Positions 17,352 to 26,921 of a stretch of DNA of 64,000 bases are shown here, piece by piece. Source of the DNA: Ignavibacteria bacterium (GTDB taxonomy: Bacteria; Bacteroidota; Ignavibacteria; Tepidaquicellales; Tepidaquicellaceae); assembly GCA_036262055.1 (NCBI GenBank), contig DATAJP010000001.1, positions 310,001 through 374,000 on the forward strand. The letters run 5' to 3'. Numbering within the stretch: the first letter of the stretch is position 1; each line of letters starts with the position of its first letter. The translations under genes were made by a program, and so were the position numbers. The notes under the pieces are model-generated. The model saw only the letters and a list, made by a program, of their open reading frames with translations. It did no database searches and was not told the DNA's origin.

Positions 17352-17717
17352 ATGAAAAAGTCAATTTTCATCTTTTTAGCATCGTTCACATTCCTCTTCA
17401 GCACATCAAATCTCTATAGTTCTAACTCAAGTAATCTGAATAACAAAAAAATATACGTTACCGGTGGCGGGGATACGCTTTTATCAACTCTTGATAAGAT
17501 AAAATTAGGTATTGAACAGGTGCGGCTTATGTTTGATAAAAATAAAACATCGAAGGGATGGAATATATTAAGATTTATTGTTGATATTGTTGGCTTATTT
17601 GTTGATGATAAAAAACATATAATAAATAAAAACGGAGAACGGATATATCTCCATTCTCCGCAAAAAAATCAGTATCAAACAAGTAAGGCAAGTGCCTATC
17701 CGGATAGAAATTATTAA
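17352..17717 (+). CDS. Small exported protein, unknown function
   Basis: A 121-aa ORF with a signal peptide (MKKSIFIFLASFTFLFSTS, cleavage near LYS) and a Shine-Dalgarno-like GAGG ahead of the ATG. The mature part is basic, with one hydrophobic stretch (ILRFIVDIVGLFVDD). No family is recognised. The last third overlaps a strong intrinsic terminator that works for the convergent peptidase gene, and the two stop codons overlap (17714-17717). The coding status is supported by the good signal peptide and leader but not by similarity. Confidence 0.6.
   Translation: MKKSIFIFLASFTFLFSTSNLYSSNSSNLNNKKIYVTGGGDTLLSTLDKIKLGIEQVRLMFDKNKTSKGWNILRFIVDIVGLFVDDKKHIINKNGERIYLHSPQKNQYQTSKASAYPDRNY
17633..17660 (-). 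terminator. Minus-strand intrinsic terminator inside the convergent small gene
   Basis: On the minus strand an 11-bp stem (CGGAGAATGGA / TCCGTTCTCCG, one G-T pair) with a 6-nt loop is followed by TTTTTATT. It lies about 55 bp beyond the stop of the M28 peptidase gene and within the coding sequence of the small exported protein. On the plus strand the hairpin is followed by C and A residues, so it should act one way only. Confidence 0.8.
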
Positions 17718-19528
17718 TTTCTCTTTTCCAATTTCACATGCAGAGTTAATTCCTGCTCACCGCGTTTAACAATAATATCCACTTCGTCATCAGGATTGTA
17801 TTTGCCCAAAACATTCGTATAGTCATAAATATTTTTAATGGAAGTCTCGCCAAATTTTATAATTACATCACCTGCAAGTAATCCGGCTTTTGCACCCGGA
17901 CTTCCTTCTCTTACGCCGGTTATTTTTAACCCTTCACCCGTAAAACCATAGTCAGGAATTGTTCCGACTGTAACCTTCATCTGACCCGTTGTCTGTGTTT
18001 GCTGCTGCTCTTTCTTAACAACCGTGAACTCAGGTTTTTTAGGAGCATTAATCAATTCAATTGCAACATCATAAACCATTCTTGCAATGTTTTGCTGGGC
18101 ATCGTAATTGATTTTATCAAAAGTATCCGACGGTCTGTGGTAATCTTCGTGTGTGCCTGTGAAGAAATGCAGAACGGGAATGTTCTTTGCATAAAAACTT
18201 GAATGGTCGGAGGGTCCATAACCGTCAGGAACAAATCCGATGTCAAATTTATATGTTGTATTGTTTATATTAGTCAACATTGTTTCCCAGATTGGAGAGG
18301 TTCCTATGCCATAAATTGTTAATTTATCTTTATATCTCCCGATCATATCCATATTCAGCATTGCAACAATGTTATATTGCTTAAATAAATCCGAGTTAGT
18401 AAAATAAGCCGAACCAATAATGCCTGCTTCTTCTGCACCAAAGAGCATAAGCAATACGCTTCTCTTTAAGTCTTTTCGATTAGCTGCAAGTTTTTCAGCA
18501 ATTTCCAGAGTTGCTGTTGTTCCCGATGCATTGTCGTCTGCGCCGTAATGAATTTGTTCCTCTTTATTTGCAGCAAGTGAGCCGTATAAGCCAAGTCCGA
18601 CATGGTCATAATGCGCACCTATAACTACAACTTCATTTTTTAAAACAGGGTCATTACCTTCAAGAAAACCAAGTATGTTGCCTGTTTTTGCAAGTGTAGG
18701 AGTTACCATTGTTTCAAAAGAAGCAGAGCCTTTTGCAAGCTCAAATGAATATGATTTATTTGCATCATTAATTTTTTTCTGAAGCTCTTTAATATCATAT
18801 CCATTAGCTTTTAGAACTGCATTTATTATATCACGTTTAACATTAATAATCGGAATTCCTTGATTTGCAAGCATATTGTCATATCGCACTCTCATAAGCC
18901 GGTCGTTTTCGTCAAACTCTGGACCGTTGATAACTATAATTCCTGCGGCACCTTCATCACGCGGAATTAAAGTTTTATATCTTGTATCTTCATATTTCTC
19001 GAACGGATTGCCATGCGGATTAAGATGGTCAGGACCAAACCTCATCATTATCAAAATTTTCCCCTGAAGATTTAAATTATTTCCAAGAGTATCTTTAAAA
19101 TCGTCATAGTTCTGTTCCGGTGCATCGATTCCGTATCCGACAAAAACTAAATTACCACTTGCGCTGCCATTGCCTGTGAAACCCAATGGAGTATAATTAT
19201 CTTTTGGCGTTAAATTATAAGTAGTATCACCTGTGGAAATCGTTGCAGAATTGTTATCACCAAGCTTCATTTGAGTTGCCATTTTAAATTCCTGAATGTA
19301 TGTTCCATTCATTCCTGCAGGTTTTAACCCGCTTTTTTGAAATTCTTTTATAATATATTCTTGCGCAAGCCGGTCGCCTTCGGTTCCGGGAAACCTGCCT
19401 GCAAGAGAAGAATCTGCAAGATACATTAAATGTTCTTTAAGCTCTTCTTTTGTGATTTCGGGTCCGTCATTTTGAATTCCGAATCCGCAAAGCACAAGTA
19501 TAAATAATATTAAAATATATTTTCTCAT
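17714..19528 (-). CDS. Exported M28-family zinc aminopeptidase with PA and PDZ domains
   Basis: A 604-aa exported peptidase. It has a short signal peptide, a PA (protease-associated) insert at about 120-240, the M28 catalytic domain at about 280-490 and a C-terminal PDZ domain at about 520-600 (ITGVREGSPGAKAGLLAGDV). The co-catalytic di-zinc site is complete: H in GAHYDHVG (about 306), bridging D in GADDNASGT (about 329), catalytic E and ligand E in GAEEAGI (about 363), D in NMDMIGR (about 394) and H in HEDYHRPSD (about 462). Expected to cut N-terminal residues from peptides in the periplasm. It has its own terminator inside the convergent gene. Confidence 0.92.
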   Translation of the reverse strand: MRKYILILFILVLCGFGIQNDGPEITKEELKEHLMYLADSSLAGRFPGTEGDRLAQEYIIKEFQKSGLKPAGMNGTYIQEFKMATQMKLGDNNSATISTGDTTYNLTPKDNYTPLGFTGNGSASGNLVFVGYGIDAPEQNYDDFKDTLGNNLNLQGKILIMMRFGPDHLNPHGNPFEKYEDTRYKTLIPRDEGAAGIIVINGPEFDENDRLMRVRYDNMLANQGIPIINVKRDIINAVLKANGYDIKELQKKINDANKSYSFELAKGSASFETMVTPTLAKTGNILGFLEGNDPVLKNEVVVIGAHYDHVGLGLYGSLAANKEEQIHYGADDNASGTTATLEIAEKLAANRKDLKRSVLLMLFGAEEAGIIGSAYFTNSDLFKQYNIVAMLNMDMIGRYKDKLTIYGIGTSPIWETMLTNINNTTYKFDIGFVPDGYGPSDHSSFYAKNIPVLHFFTGTHEDYHRPSDTFDKINYDAQQNIARMVYDVAIELINAPKKPEFTVVKKEQQQTQTTGQMKVTVGTIPDYGFTGEGLKITGVREGSPGAKAGLLAGDVIIKFGETSIKNIYDYTNVLGKYNPDDEVDIIVKRGEQELTLHVKLEKRN

Positions 19529-19585
19529 TGTATGGTTATAAATTGTGTGGTTGTAAATTAAAAAAATGTTTGTATTAGAATAAAA

Positions 19586-19960
19586 TTATACTTCAGGCAT
19601 ATCCGCATAAAGCGGAGTATTGTCAATGTAGATGAAATAATCTTTTATCTTATCGCCCGACATATTAAATATATTTACAAAATTAATTGTTAGCTGTTTT
19701 CCATCTAAACGAGTATATAAAACTTCTCCCTGCCAGACAATTGAATTATCATCCTGCCAGTATTTTATTATGCTATGTTTCGATGATTTTATTGTTTTAA
19801 AAAAATCATCAACTGCTTTTATGATATTTTCCCTACCTTGAGCAGCCGGATAATTTGCAAAACGGAACTGACCGTCTGCAGTAATGAAATCTGCAAAACC
19901 AACCGTATCTTTTGCATCAATTGTTTTTCCAATTTGTTCAAGTAATGCTTTCGTATTCAT
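19586..19960 (-). CDS. SnoaL/NTF2-like protein
   Basis: A 124-aa cone-shaped alpha+beta NTF2-like protein. The order of an N-terminal helical part (LLEQIGKTIDAKDTVGFADF), then FITADGQFRF and GRENIIKAVDDFF, then long beta strands (IVWQGEVLYTRLDGKQLTIN, FNMSGDKIKDYFIYIDNTPL) matches SnoaL-like polyketide-cyclase/ketosteroid-isomerase folds. No signal peptide. Members bind varied small hydrophobic ligands or have no known activity, so no substrate is proposed. It lies 57 bp upstream of the M28 peptidase gene on the same strand and may be co-transcribed with it. Confidence 0.7.
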   Translation of the reverse strand: MNTKALLEQIGKTIDAKDTVGFADFITADGQFRFANYPAAQGRENIIKAVDDFFKTIKSSKHSIIKYWQDDNSIVWQGEVLYTRLDGKQLTINFVNIFNMSGDKIKDYFIYIDNTPLYADMPEV

Positions 19961-20138
19961 ATAAGTTTATTTGTATAAAATACGCAATTTAATGCTATTT
20001 TTATATGTAATTGTGCAGCATATAGGAACCTATTTTTATCATAAAAAATTTATTGAATAAGTAGGAGATTAACGTGAGAACTTTTTAAACTAAATCCGTC
20101 TAAACACGTATAAAAATAAAATTTAAGATAATATTATT

Positions 20139-21557
20139 ATGAAGAATTTACTCTATATTTTCATTTTACTTATAAGTTTTATATATAGCTCAGTTTCACA
20201 AGCCCAGCTTGGGCATAACAACATGTATTTGTTAAAAAATATTGACACAAGAAGAGTTCCTTCTCCGCATACACCTCCATGGCATTATTCTGCATGCTGG
20301 GGTTATGTTGCTCCTAACGGGAGAGAATATGCAATTATGGGATGCGGAATTGGAACGCAGATTGTTGACATAACAGATTCTGCAAACATACGTGAAGTTT
20401 ATTTTAGTCCGGCTACAATTAATTTTTCAAATCCTGACCAGGGAAATATTTGGCGTGAATTGAAAGTTTATAGTAATTATCTCTATGTGGTTTCGGAAGC
20501 GGATACAAGCGGAATAGAAATTTTTGATTTATCGGGACTGCCTGACACGGTTGTTTATCGCGGAAAATATTTCCTTCCTAACCATAGTTCGTCTCATACA
20601 ATTTCACAATCAGGAGCTTATTTATACATTAACGGTTGCAACGTTGAGTTTGGGCATGGAACTACCATACTCGATTTGACAAACCCGCTCGCGCCGCTCA
20701 AAAGAGGAAGATACAATACGGAATATGTTCATGATTGCAGAGTTGTTAATGATACTTTATATGCCTCAAATATTTATACGGGAAAGCTTGTGATGTTTGA
20801 TGTATCAAATAAAGATACACTCAGGCAAATTGCGTCATTCGGAACAATACCGAATGCTTTCACACACAACAGCGCAGTCACAAAAGACGGGAAATATATT
20901 TTTACAACAGATGAAACCAATAATCCTCCGGGGAAATTAAAAATCTGGAACAAACAAAACCTGTCTAACATAACCTTTATAAGAAATTGGCAGCCGACCG
21001 GAATTACAAACACGATTGTTCATAATGTCGAAATAATAGGAGACACTGCATATATTGCTCACTACAATGCGGGTGTAAGAGTCTTGAACATTGCAGACCC
21101 CACAAACCCTGTGGAAATTGCATGGTATGATACTTATCCTTCTGCGAATTCAAACACTTTTGCCGGCGCATGGGGCGTTTATAAATTTCCTTCAGGAAAA
21201 ATTATTGTTTCGGATATGAATACAGGTTTATATGTTTTGAAAATCGGCAATACTGTGAACGTTCAGAACATAAACAGTCACGCAGAAAATTTTTCTCTTG
21301 CGCAGAATTATCCGAATCCGTTTAATCCCGAAACAACGATTGAGTTTTCAATACCGGCTCAGGGCGCAAACTCAAATGTTAATTTACAAGTTTTTGATTT
21401 ATCGGGAAGAATGCTGACAACGTTGGTTAATGAGAAATTAAATTCAGGAACATATAAAGTAAAATTTGATGGAAAAGATTATTCTTCAGGAATTTATTTT
21501 TATAAGCTGACTTATGGAAATCATTCTCAAACAAAGAGAATGATACTGGTGAAGTAA
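20139..21557 (+). CDS. Secreted choice-of-anchor B family protein with T9SS sorting domain
   Basis: A 472-aa secreted protein: signal peptide (MKNLLYIFILLISFIYSSVS), then a propeller-like domain of the choice-of-anchor B family with WGYVAPNGREYAIMGCGIG, TQIVDITDSANIREV, WRELKVYSNYLYVVSEAD, GIEIFDLSGLP and HSSSHTISQSGAYLYINGC. These match the WRD..vy..yaYvVsE..g.qvfDL pattern of that family. The sorting domain begins at about 388 (QNYPNPFNPETTIEFSIP) and ends QTKRMILVK. The biochemical role of the family is not known. It is convergent with the 822-aa propeller gene, with a shared bidirectional terminator. Confidence 0.85.
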   Translation: MKNLLYIFILLISFIYSSVSQAQLGHNNMYLLKNIDTRRVPSPHTPPWHYSACWGYVAPNGREYAIMGCGIGTQIVDITDSANIREVYFSPATINFSNPDQGNIWRELKVYSNYLYVVSEADTSGIEIFDLSGLPDTVVYRGKYFLPNHSSSHTISQSGAYLYINGCNVEFGHGTTILDLTNPLAPLKRGRYNTEYVHDCRVVNDTLYASNIYTGKLVMFDVSNKDTLRQIASFGTIPNAFTHNSAVTKDGKYIFTTDETNNPPGKLKIWNKQNLSNITFIRNWQPTGITNTIVHNVEIIGDTAYIAHYNAGVRVLNIADPTNPVEIAWYDTYPSANSNTFAGAWGVYKFPSGKIIVSDMNTGLYVLKIGNTVNVQNINSHAENFSLAQNYPNPFNPETTIEFSIPAQGANSNVNLQVFDLSGRMLTTLVNEKLNSGTYKVKFDGKDYSSGIYFYKLTYGNHSQTKRMILVK

Positions 21558-21561
21558 TCCC

Positions 21562-21640
21562 GAGATTCTTCGCTTCGCTCAGAATGACACAGGTTTTATC
21601 CTTAAACAAGAAAGCCCGCTTTTCGCGGGCTTTCTTGTTT
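21562..21640. terminator. Dispersed-type repeat followed by a bidirectional terminator
   Basis: 21604-21640 is a perfect 16-bp stem (AAACAAGAAAGCCCGC / GCGGGCTTTCTTGTTT) with a 5-nt loop and A/T tracts on both sides, well placed to stop both convergent transcripts. Just before it, 21562-21588 (GATTCTTCGCTTCGCTCAG then AATGAC) has the look of a dispersed intergenic repeat with ATTCT / AGAAT ends. Confidence 0.85.
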
Positions 21641-21675
21641 ATGCTTTATAACTTTATAAACTTTACAACCTTAAA

Positions 21676-24144
21676 CTATTTAAGCACCATCATCTTTTTT
21701 GTTTCCGCGTAGTTTCCTGTTTCGATTTTATAGAAATAAATTCCGCTCGTTAGGTTCGATGCATCGAAAATCGCTTCATAAGTTCCGGGAGATTGATTTT
21801 GATTTACTATAGTTGAAACGTTTCTTCCAAGCGCATCATAAACTTTTAATGTAACCATTCCCGATTGTTTAATCGCATATTTAATCTTTGTAACAGGATT
21901 AAACGGATTAGGATAATTTTGAGATAAATTATAATTGTCGGGAATAGTTGAACTTATGTTGCTGACATTAACAAGCGGAGCTGTTAATCTGTATGTCCCT
22001 CTTCCGTGTGTTCCTATTGTTAATCTGTTTGACATTGCGTTATAATCAAGATGCATTGCAACAGTGTTAGGCAATCCGTTCGCAAGCTCAATCCAGCTTC
22101 CGCCGAGATTGTTGCTCATAAATACTCCGACATCAGTTGCGCAAATAAATACATTTGTTGACATATTCGGATAATAATGCATTACATCGTTAACGGGGGT
22201 TGTTGGTAAATTGCTCGATACATTGACCCAATTTACACCGCCATTAGTAGTTCGCGCCACACCATAGCTTCCGGTTGATGCAAAGCTGAGAAGAACATCA
22301 TCAGGGTTATCGGGTTTTATGGAAATACTTGTGATGACCGAACCGGGCATGTTGTTTGTTACGCTTGCAAAAGTATAACCGCGGTCAGTTGATTTGAAAA
22401 TTGAACCTGATACGCTTCCATAAATTATTGAAGGGTTTGATTTGCTGATTGCAAGTTCTCTTATAGTGCCGCTTATGCCTGATGAGATTGCTACCCAGTT
22501 TCCTCCCCAGGTAGTAGATTTGAAAACTCTTTGTCTTGCTGTATAAAAAATTGTAGCTGAATCAGGATGAGCAATAATAGGACCTACCCATGCGCCTGAA
22601 CCGGTCAGACCGCTTGTAGCGCCGCTGAATGACATTCCGCCATTTGTGGATTTCTGAACTCCATTATTTTGAGTTTCACCTAAAATGTATTGAGAATTAA
22701 CAGGATGGAAACAAACTTCACCTCCATCTCCTCCAAATGCAGCCGCCCATGTAATAGTGCCTAATGTTTGCTGAGTTCCGTTATCCTGGGTTCCGCCAAG
22801 AAGCTGCTGAGGATTTGTAGGATTCGAAGTCATCCTGTAAAACTGCGTTAAAGTCAAATCCGCATTTAGATTTGTAAATGTATTGCCCTGGTCGGTTGAT
22901 TTATTTAAACCCCCGTCATTCACTATGTATATAATATTAGGGTCGGTCGGATGAAAATCCATATTTTGCTGGTCAGGATGGACACCGCCGCCTGAATAAG
23001 CATTCGTAATATTAGTAAATGAAGTTCCTCCGTTTGTTGAGCGCCAGGTGTCTATGCTTCCGACATATACCAAGTTCTCATTAAAAGGACTAGCATAAAT
23101 ATAAAAATCATACCATGCCTGTGAACCGGCAAAGTTCGTTCCGACGGAAACCTGAGCCCAATTTAATCCGGCATCGGTTGATTTGTATACTCTTATTGAG
23201 CCATCGCCTGAAAAATATCCTGAAGCATATAAAATATTAGGATTGGTTTTAGCAATCGTAATTTGATTTCTTGCACCCGGAGCATATCCTGTTACTGTTT
23301 GAGTAAATGAGGCACCACCGTCAGTAGATATAATGACACCGCTGCTGCCGTTAATGTATGCTTTAGTTCCTGTCGGATCAAAAACAACATCATCACATCT
23401 GCCTGCTCTAACCTGAACCCAACTTACTCCGGCATCGGTACTTCTATATACACCGCCTGTTGTTCCCAGTGCTGCAAGCAATTCATTAGGAGCGCCTGGA
23501 CGGATTGCAATTCTTGCAAATAGTGTTTGCGAAGGGAGACCGGTTGTATAATTAGTCCACGTATCTCCGCCGTCAGTTGACTTTAATAATCCTCTTCCTG
23601 TATAAGAAACAATACTATAGGTTGCTTCACCTGTTCCATAATAAATTATGTTTGTATTTGTGGGGTCAATTGCAATGGAACCGGTCGATAAAGACACCTG
23701 ATTATCCGATTTCGGCATCCAGTTCAAACCACCATTGGTTGTTTTCCATATACCGCCACATGCACCGCCAATATAAATTATATTCGGGTCAGTCGGATGG
23801 ACTTTAATAGAACCCATTCTTGAAGAAATCTTTCCCCAAGAAGTTAAGCTTCCGCTTGTTGGTCCTATGCTTTCCCATGTATTTTCAGTATTATAATAAA
23901 ATCCTTGAGTTCTTCTCAATTCATCTCTCATATCCTGTGCTTTTTTATATGCACCGTCAGGAATATAGTTGTTTGGAAACATTCTCTGCTCATAAAACCA
24001 GCGTTCACGATTGAATGCTTTTCTTTTTTTCACTTCCTCAGGAGCTTCGTCATAAGGATTGTTAGGAATATATAAATCCTGAGCAAAGGAATTTACTGCA
24101 ATGAGTAAAAATAAAAAAACTGATAAAATATTTTTCATTTTCAT
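21676..24144 (-). CDS. Large secreted sortilin/BNR-type beta-propeller protein with T9SS sorting domain
   Basis: An 822-aa protein with signal peptide (MKMKNILSVFLFLLIAVNSF). Two propeller halves cover about residues 70-730: repeats of IxVHPTDPNIIYIGGACGGIW, KSTDGGDTWTNYT, YRSTDAGVSWVQV and KTNPNILYASGYF type. This is the VPS10/sortilin and GH74 xyloglucanase architecture, but I see no clear catalytic Asp pair, so it is called a binding/propeller protein rather than a hydrolase. The sorting domain starts at about 745 (QNYPNPFNPVTKIKYAI) and ends ETKKMMVLK. Function unknown; cell-surface or secreted location is inferred from the sorting domain. Confidence 0.85.
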   Translation of the reverse strand: MKMKNILSVFLFLLIAVNSFAQDLYIPNNPYDEAPEEVKKRKAFNRERWFYEQRMFPNNYIPDGAYKKAQDMRDELRRTQGFYYNTENTWESIGPTSGSLTSWGKISSRMGSIKVHPTDPNIIYIGGACGGIWKTTNGGLNWMPKSDNQVSLSTGSIAIDPTNTNIIYYGTGEATYSIVSYTGRGLLKSTDGGDTWTNYTTGLPSQTLFARIAIRPGAPNELLAALGTTGGVYRSTDAGVSWVQVRAGRCDDVVFDPTGTKAYINGSSGVIISTDGGASFTQTVTGYAPGARNQITIAKTNPNILYASGYFSGDGSIRVYKSTDAGLNWAQVSVGTNFAGSQAWYDFYIYASPFNENLVYVGSIDTWRSTNGGTSFTNITNAYSGGGVHPDQQNMDFHPTDPNIIYIVNDGGLNKSTDQGNTFTNLNADLTLTQFYRMTSNPTNPQQLLGGTQDNGTQQTLGTITWAAAFGGDGGEVCFHPVNSQYILGETQNNGVQKSTNGGMSFSGATSGLTGSGAWVGPIIAHPDSATIFYTARQRVFKSTTWGGNWVAISSGISGTIRELAISKSNPSIIYGSVSGSIFKSTDRGYTFASVTNNMPGSVITSISIKPDNPDDVLLSFASTGSYGVARTTNGGVNWVNVSSNLPTTPVNDVMHYYPNMSTNVFICATDVGVFMSNNLGGSWIELANGLPNTVAMHLDYNAMSNRLTIGTHGRGTYRLTAPLVNVSNISSTIPDNYNLSQNYPNPFNPVTKIKYAIKQSGMVTLKVYDALGRNVSTIVNQNQSPGTYEAIFDASNLTSGIYFYKIETGNYAETKKMMVLK

Positions 24145-24267
24145 AAAAGGGTTAGGTTAAAACAGTGCAATGAATGCACTTAAATTTCAATTGAAATTTA
24201 TATTAAATTAAACAAATATTCTATAAATTTAAACTCTTTTCATATCAAGAGTGTTTATAATATTGCC

Positions 24268-26052
24268 ATGAAAAAAATCTACATTAGCGTTTTTTTTATA
24301 TTGATATTTGTTTTGTTTTCGGGTTTTAATAAGCAAATTTCTAACCCGAAGCTTTCTATGAATCTCAACAAAGTATTGAACAATATTCCCGGGAATAATT
24401 CATATTTAGTCTGGATTTTTTTTACTGACAAAGGCGGAAATACTATTGACGATGCCATACGCAACCTTACTAAAGAAAATTTTGAACGACGCTCGAAATC
24501 AGGCGAATTAAATATAGATTATACCGACATACCTGTAAATAAAAATTATATTGATGCCATCAAGAATGAAAAAATTAATGTTAAGCAGATATCAAAATGG
24601 TTCAATGCTGTTTCATGCTATGCCACACAGGAGCAAATTGAATCTCTTTTAGAATATGATTTTATCAGAAAAATCGATTTTGTGAATACTTTCCCGCTGC
24701 CTGAAAAACAAAAGAATAAAAAAACTCTCATAGATAATGCTATTGAAGAAATCACAGCCGATAATCCGCCTTCTCAGCATTCATTAAACTATGGAAGTTC
24801 TTTTCAGCAGAGCGAATTGATAAATGTTCCGATTTGTCATGACAGCGGATACAAAGGACAGGGAATATTGATTGCATCGTTTGATACAGGTGTTGATAAC
24901 CTGACGCATCCTTGTTTTGACAGTATGAGAGTCCGAGGAATAAGAACTTATGATTTTGTAAATCATGACACAATTATTTCAAATCAAGGCGGTCAAATGG
25001 GTGACGGCGGTCACGGAACAAGAACCCTCTCACTGGTTGCAGGCTATGCCCCGGGATTTTTAATATCACCTGCATTTCAATCACGATATATAATTGCAAA
25101 AACCGAAAACACCGATAGCGAAACTCCTCAGGAAGAAGATAACTGGATAGCTGCAGCCGAATGGGCTGATTCGCTTGGTGCAGATATAATTACCAGTTCA
25201 CTCGGATATCTTGATATGGATCCGGGTTCGGCATATACTTATAACTGGACGTGGATGAACGGTGACAGCTGCAGGATTACAATTGCTGCAGACCTTGCGG
25301 TTCATAAAGGAATAATTGTTGTGAATTCGGCAGGTAATAACGGATTTGATGCAAATCATAATACCTTAAATGCTCCTGCAGACGGTGACAGTGTATTAAC
25401 AATAGGTTCAATAAATTTTAACGGACAGCGTTCAGCTTTTTCCTCAATCGGACCGACTACGGATGGAAGAATTAAACCTGATGTTATGGCTGTTGGCAGC
25501 GGGAATCTGACCGCAACAACAGGCGCAGGAACAACAGGGTATACGTCAAGCGGAAGCGGAACGTCATTTTCATGCCCTATGGTCGCAGGTGCTTGCGCAA
25601 TTATTTTATCAGCTAATAATGATTTAATGCCGATGCAGGTAATGGGTTTTTTGAAAACCACCGCAAATAATACTTCAACGCCTAATAATCTGATCGGATG
25701 GGGAACAATTGATACGTGGGAAGCACTTAAGCTTGCACGTGAAGTTTCAAACATCGACCCTGAAACACCTATTCCGCATGATTATATTTTAAATCAGAAT
25801 TATCCTAACCCGTTTAATCCCGTTACGACAATTCCGTTCTCTTTAAGAACAGGCGGAAATGTTACTATAAAAGTTTATGACATTAAAGGCGCATTTGTCG
25901 GGTATGTTCTGAATAATAAGTCTTATCCCGACGGAGGATTTACGGTCGAGTTAAATACAAACGATTTTGCTCTATCAAGCGGAGTATTTTTCTATACTAT
26001 GAGCGTTAATGATAAATTTGTATCAACAAGAAAAATGGTATTGGTAAAATAG
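24268..26052 (+). CDS. Secreted subtilisin-like serine protease (S8) with T9SS sorting domain
   Basis: A 594-aa secreted protease: hydrophobic N-terminus, an inhibitor-like prodomain (about 30-180, with YLVWIFFTDKG), the S8 catalytic domain (about 185-490) and the type IX sorting domain (QNYPNPFNPVTTIPFSL from about 510, ending STRKMVLVK). The catalytic triad is visible: Asp in IASFDTGVDN, His in GDGGHGTRT and Ser in GTSFSCPMVAG. The oxyanion Asn is in VNSAGNNGF. Expected to be exported as a zymogen and to degrade proteins outside the cell. The 26052 end is 10 bp from the convergent beta-barrel gene. Confidence 0.93.
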   Translation: MKKIYISVFFILIFVLFSGFNKQISNPKLSMNLNKVLNNIPGNNSYLVWIFFTDKGGNTIDDAIRNLTKENFERRSKSGELNIDYTDIPVNKNYIDAIKNEKINVKQISKWFNAVSCYATQEQIESLLEYDFIRKIDFVNTFPLPEKQKNKKTLIDNAIEEITADNPPSQHSLNYGSSFQQSELINVPICHDSGYKGQGILIASFDTGVDNLTHPCFDSMRVRGIRTYDFVNHDTIISNQGGQMGDGGHGTRTLSLVAGYAPGFLISPAFQSRYIIAKTENTDSETPQEEDNWIAAAEWADSLGADIITSSLGYLDMDPGSAYTYNWTWMNGDSCRITIAADLAVHKGIIVVNSAGNNGFDANHNTLNAPADGDSVLTIGSINFNGQRSAFSSIGPTTDGRIKPDVMAVGSGNLTATTGAGTTGYTSSGSGTSFSCPMVAGACAIILSANNDLMPMQVMGFLKTTANNTSTPNNLIGWGTIDTWEALKLAREVSNIDPETPIPHDYILNQNYPNPFNPVTTIPFSLRTGGNVTIKVYDIKGAFVGYVLNNKSYPDGGFTVELNTNDFALSSGVFFYTMSVNDKFVSTRKMVLVK

Positions 26053-26061
26053 TAAAGGTAC

Positions 26062-26790
26062 TTATTGTAAATCTCCGAGCCAGTCGAATCCATACCAATT
26101 AATCCCAAGTGATATATTCTTGCGGGGAGAAATAGTTTCACTAACCATTGCACCGATTCCGCCGTAAATTACAAAACTATCTCCGATCTGTTTTTTTGCT
26201 CCTATATGATAGGAATATTCCAAATTTGAAAAATTATGAGCAACAATTTCACCTACTAAAAGAAGTTTTTGATTTGGAAAATTATAATCTATTGCTCCTC
26301 CGGCATCAAATGTTCTTTCATTCCAACCCTCATTGAAGTAGTTACTTAAATTTAGGTGTGTCCTTACATTACCGAAAGATTTTGTCGCAATTGCTTTAAG
26401 TAAAATTTTATCTGTGCCGAAGAATTCCGGCATGTACTTAGCAGAAAATGATATTAAAGGAAATATTTTTGAGCCGGGATTTATATTATATTTAAGACCT
26501 GCGTCTATCCTGTCAATGAAATTATCTGATGAACGGCTATAACCGCTATAGGTTCCTATATTTACAAATGCCTCAAGATTGGATAATATTCCGTAATTTA
26601 CCTGACCAAACCCCGTGGTGTGAGATCTGCGACTTGAACCACCCAGTCCCCACTGAAACTCATTTTGTTCTAAAGTCAGAGCGCTTTCGGTTAAAACCGG
26701 CATGCCTTGATTTAAAAGTAAATATTGATTTTGCGCAAAAGAAATGCCTGAAAAAACGGTAAAAAACAAAAACAGTATGGCGGTTTTCAT
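26062..26790 (-). CDS. Outer-membrane beta-barrel protein, unknown function
   Basis: A 242-aa exported protein with signal peptide (MKTAILFLFFTVFSGISFAQ). The mature part is a succession of amphipathic strands with frequent GxG and aromatic girdle residues (FQWGLGGSSRR, GFGQVNYGILSNLEAFVNIG, FDAGGAIDYNF, FVIYGGIGAMV, ISLGINWYGFDWL). This fits a 10-12-stranded outer-membrane barrel. No named family is recognised. Convergent with the subtilisin gene and divergent from the HEPN-type gene. Confidence 0.65.
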   Translation of the reverse strand: MKTAILFLFFTVFSGISFAQNQYLLLNQGMPVLTESALTLEQNEFQWGLGGSSRRSHTTGFGQVNYGILSNLEAFVNIGTYSGYSRSSDNFIDRIDAGLKYNINPGSKIFPLISFSAKYMPEFFGTDKILLKAIATKSFGNVRTHLNLSNYFNEGWNERTFDAGGAIDYNFPNQKLLLVGEIVAHNFSNLEYSYHIGAKKQIGDSFVIYGGIGAMVSETISPRKNISLGINWYGFDWLGDLQ

Positions 26791-26921
26791 AATATTGTTT
26801 TTATTTTGTTAGAATTTTGTATTGGAACTCTCACCTTTTAATTAGGTTCCCGTGATTTGAAAAAATAAAATATATTTTTTAAAAAAGAAATGAGGTAAAT
26901 TGATTAAATTTATTTAAAATA

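Noticed and set aside
21676-24144. GH74 xyloglucanase
   Set aside because: Propeller repeats are similar, but I could not see the catalytic Asp pair, so no hydrolase activity is claimed.
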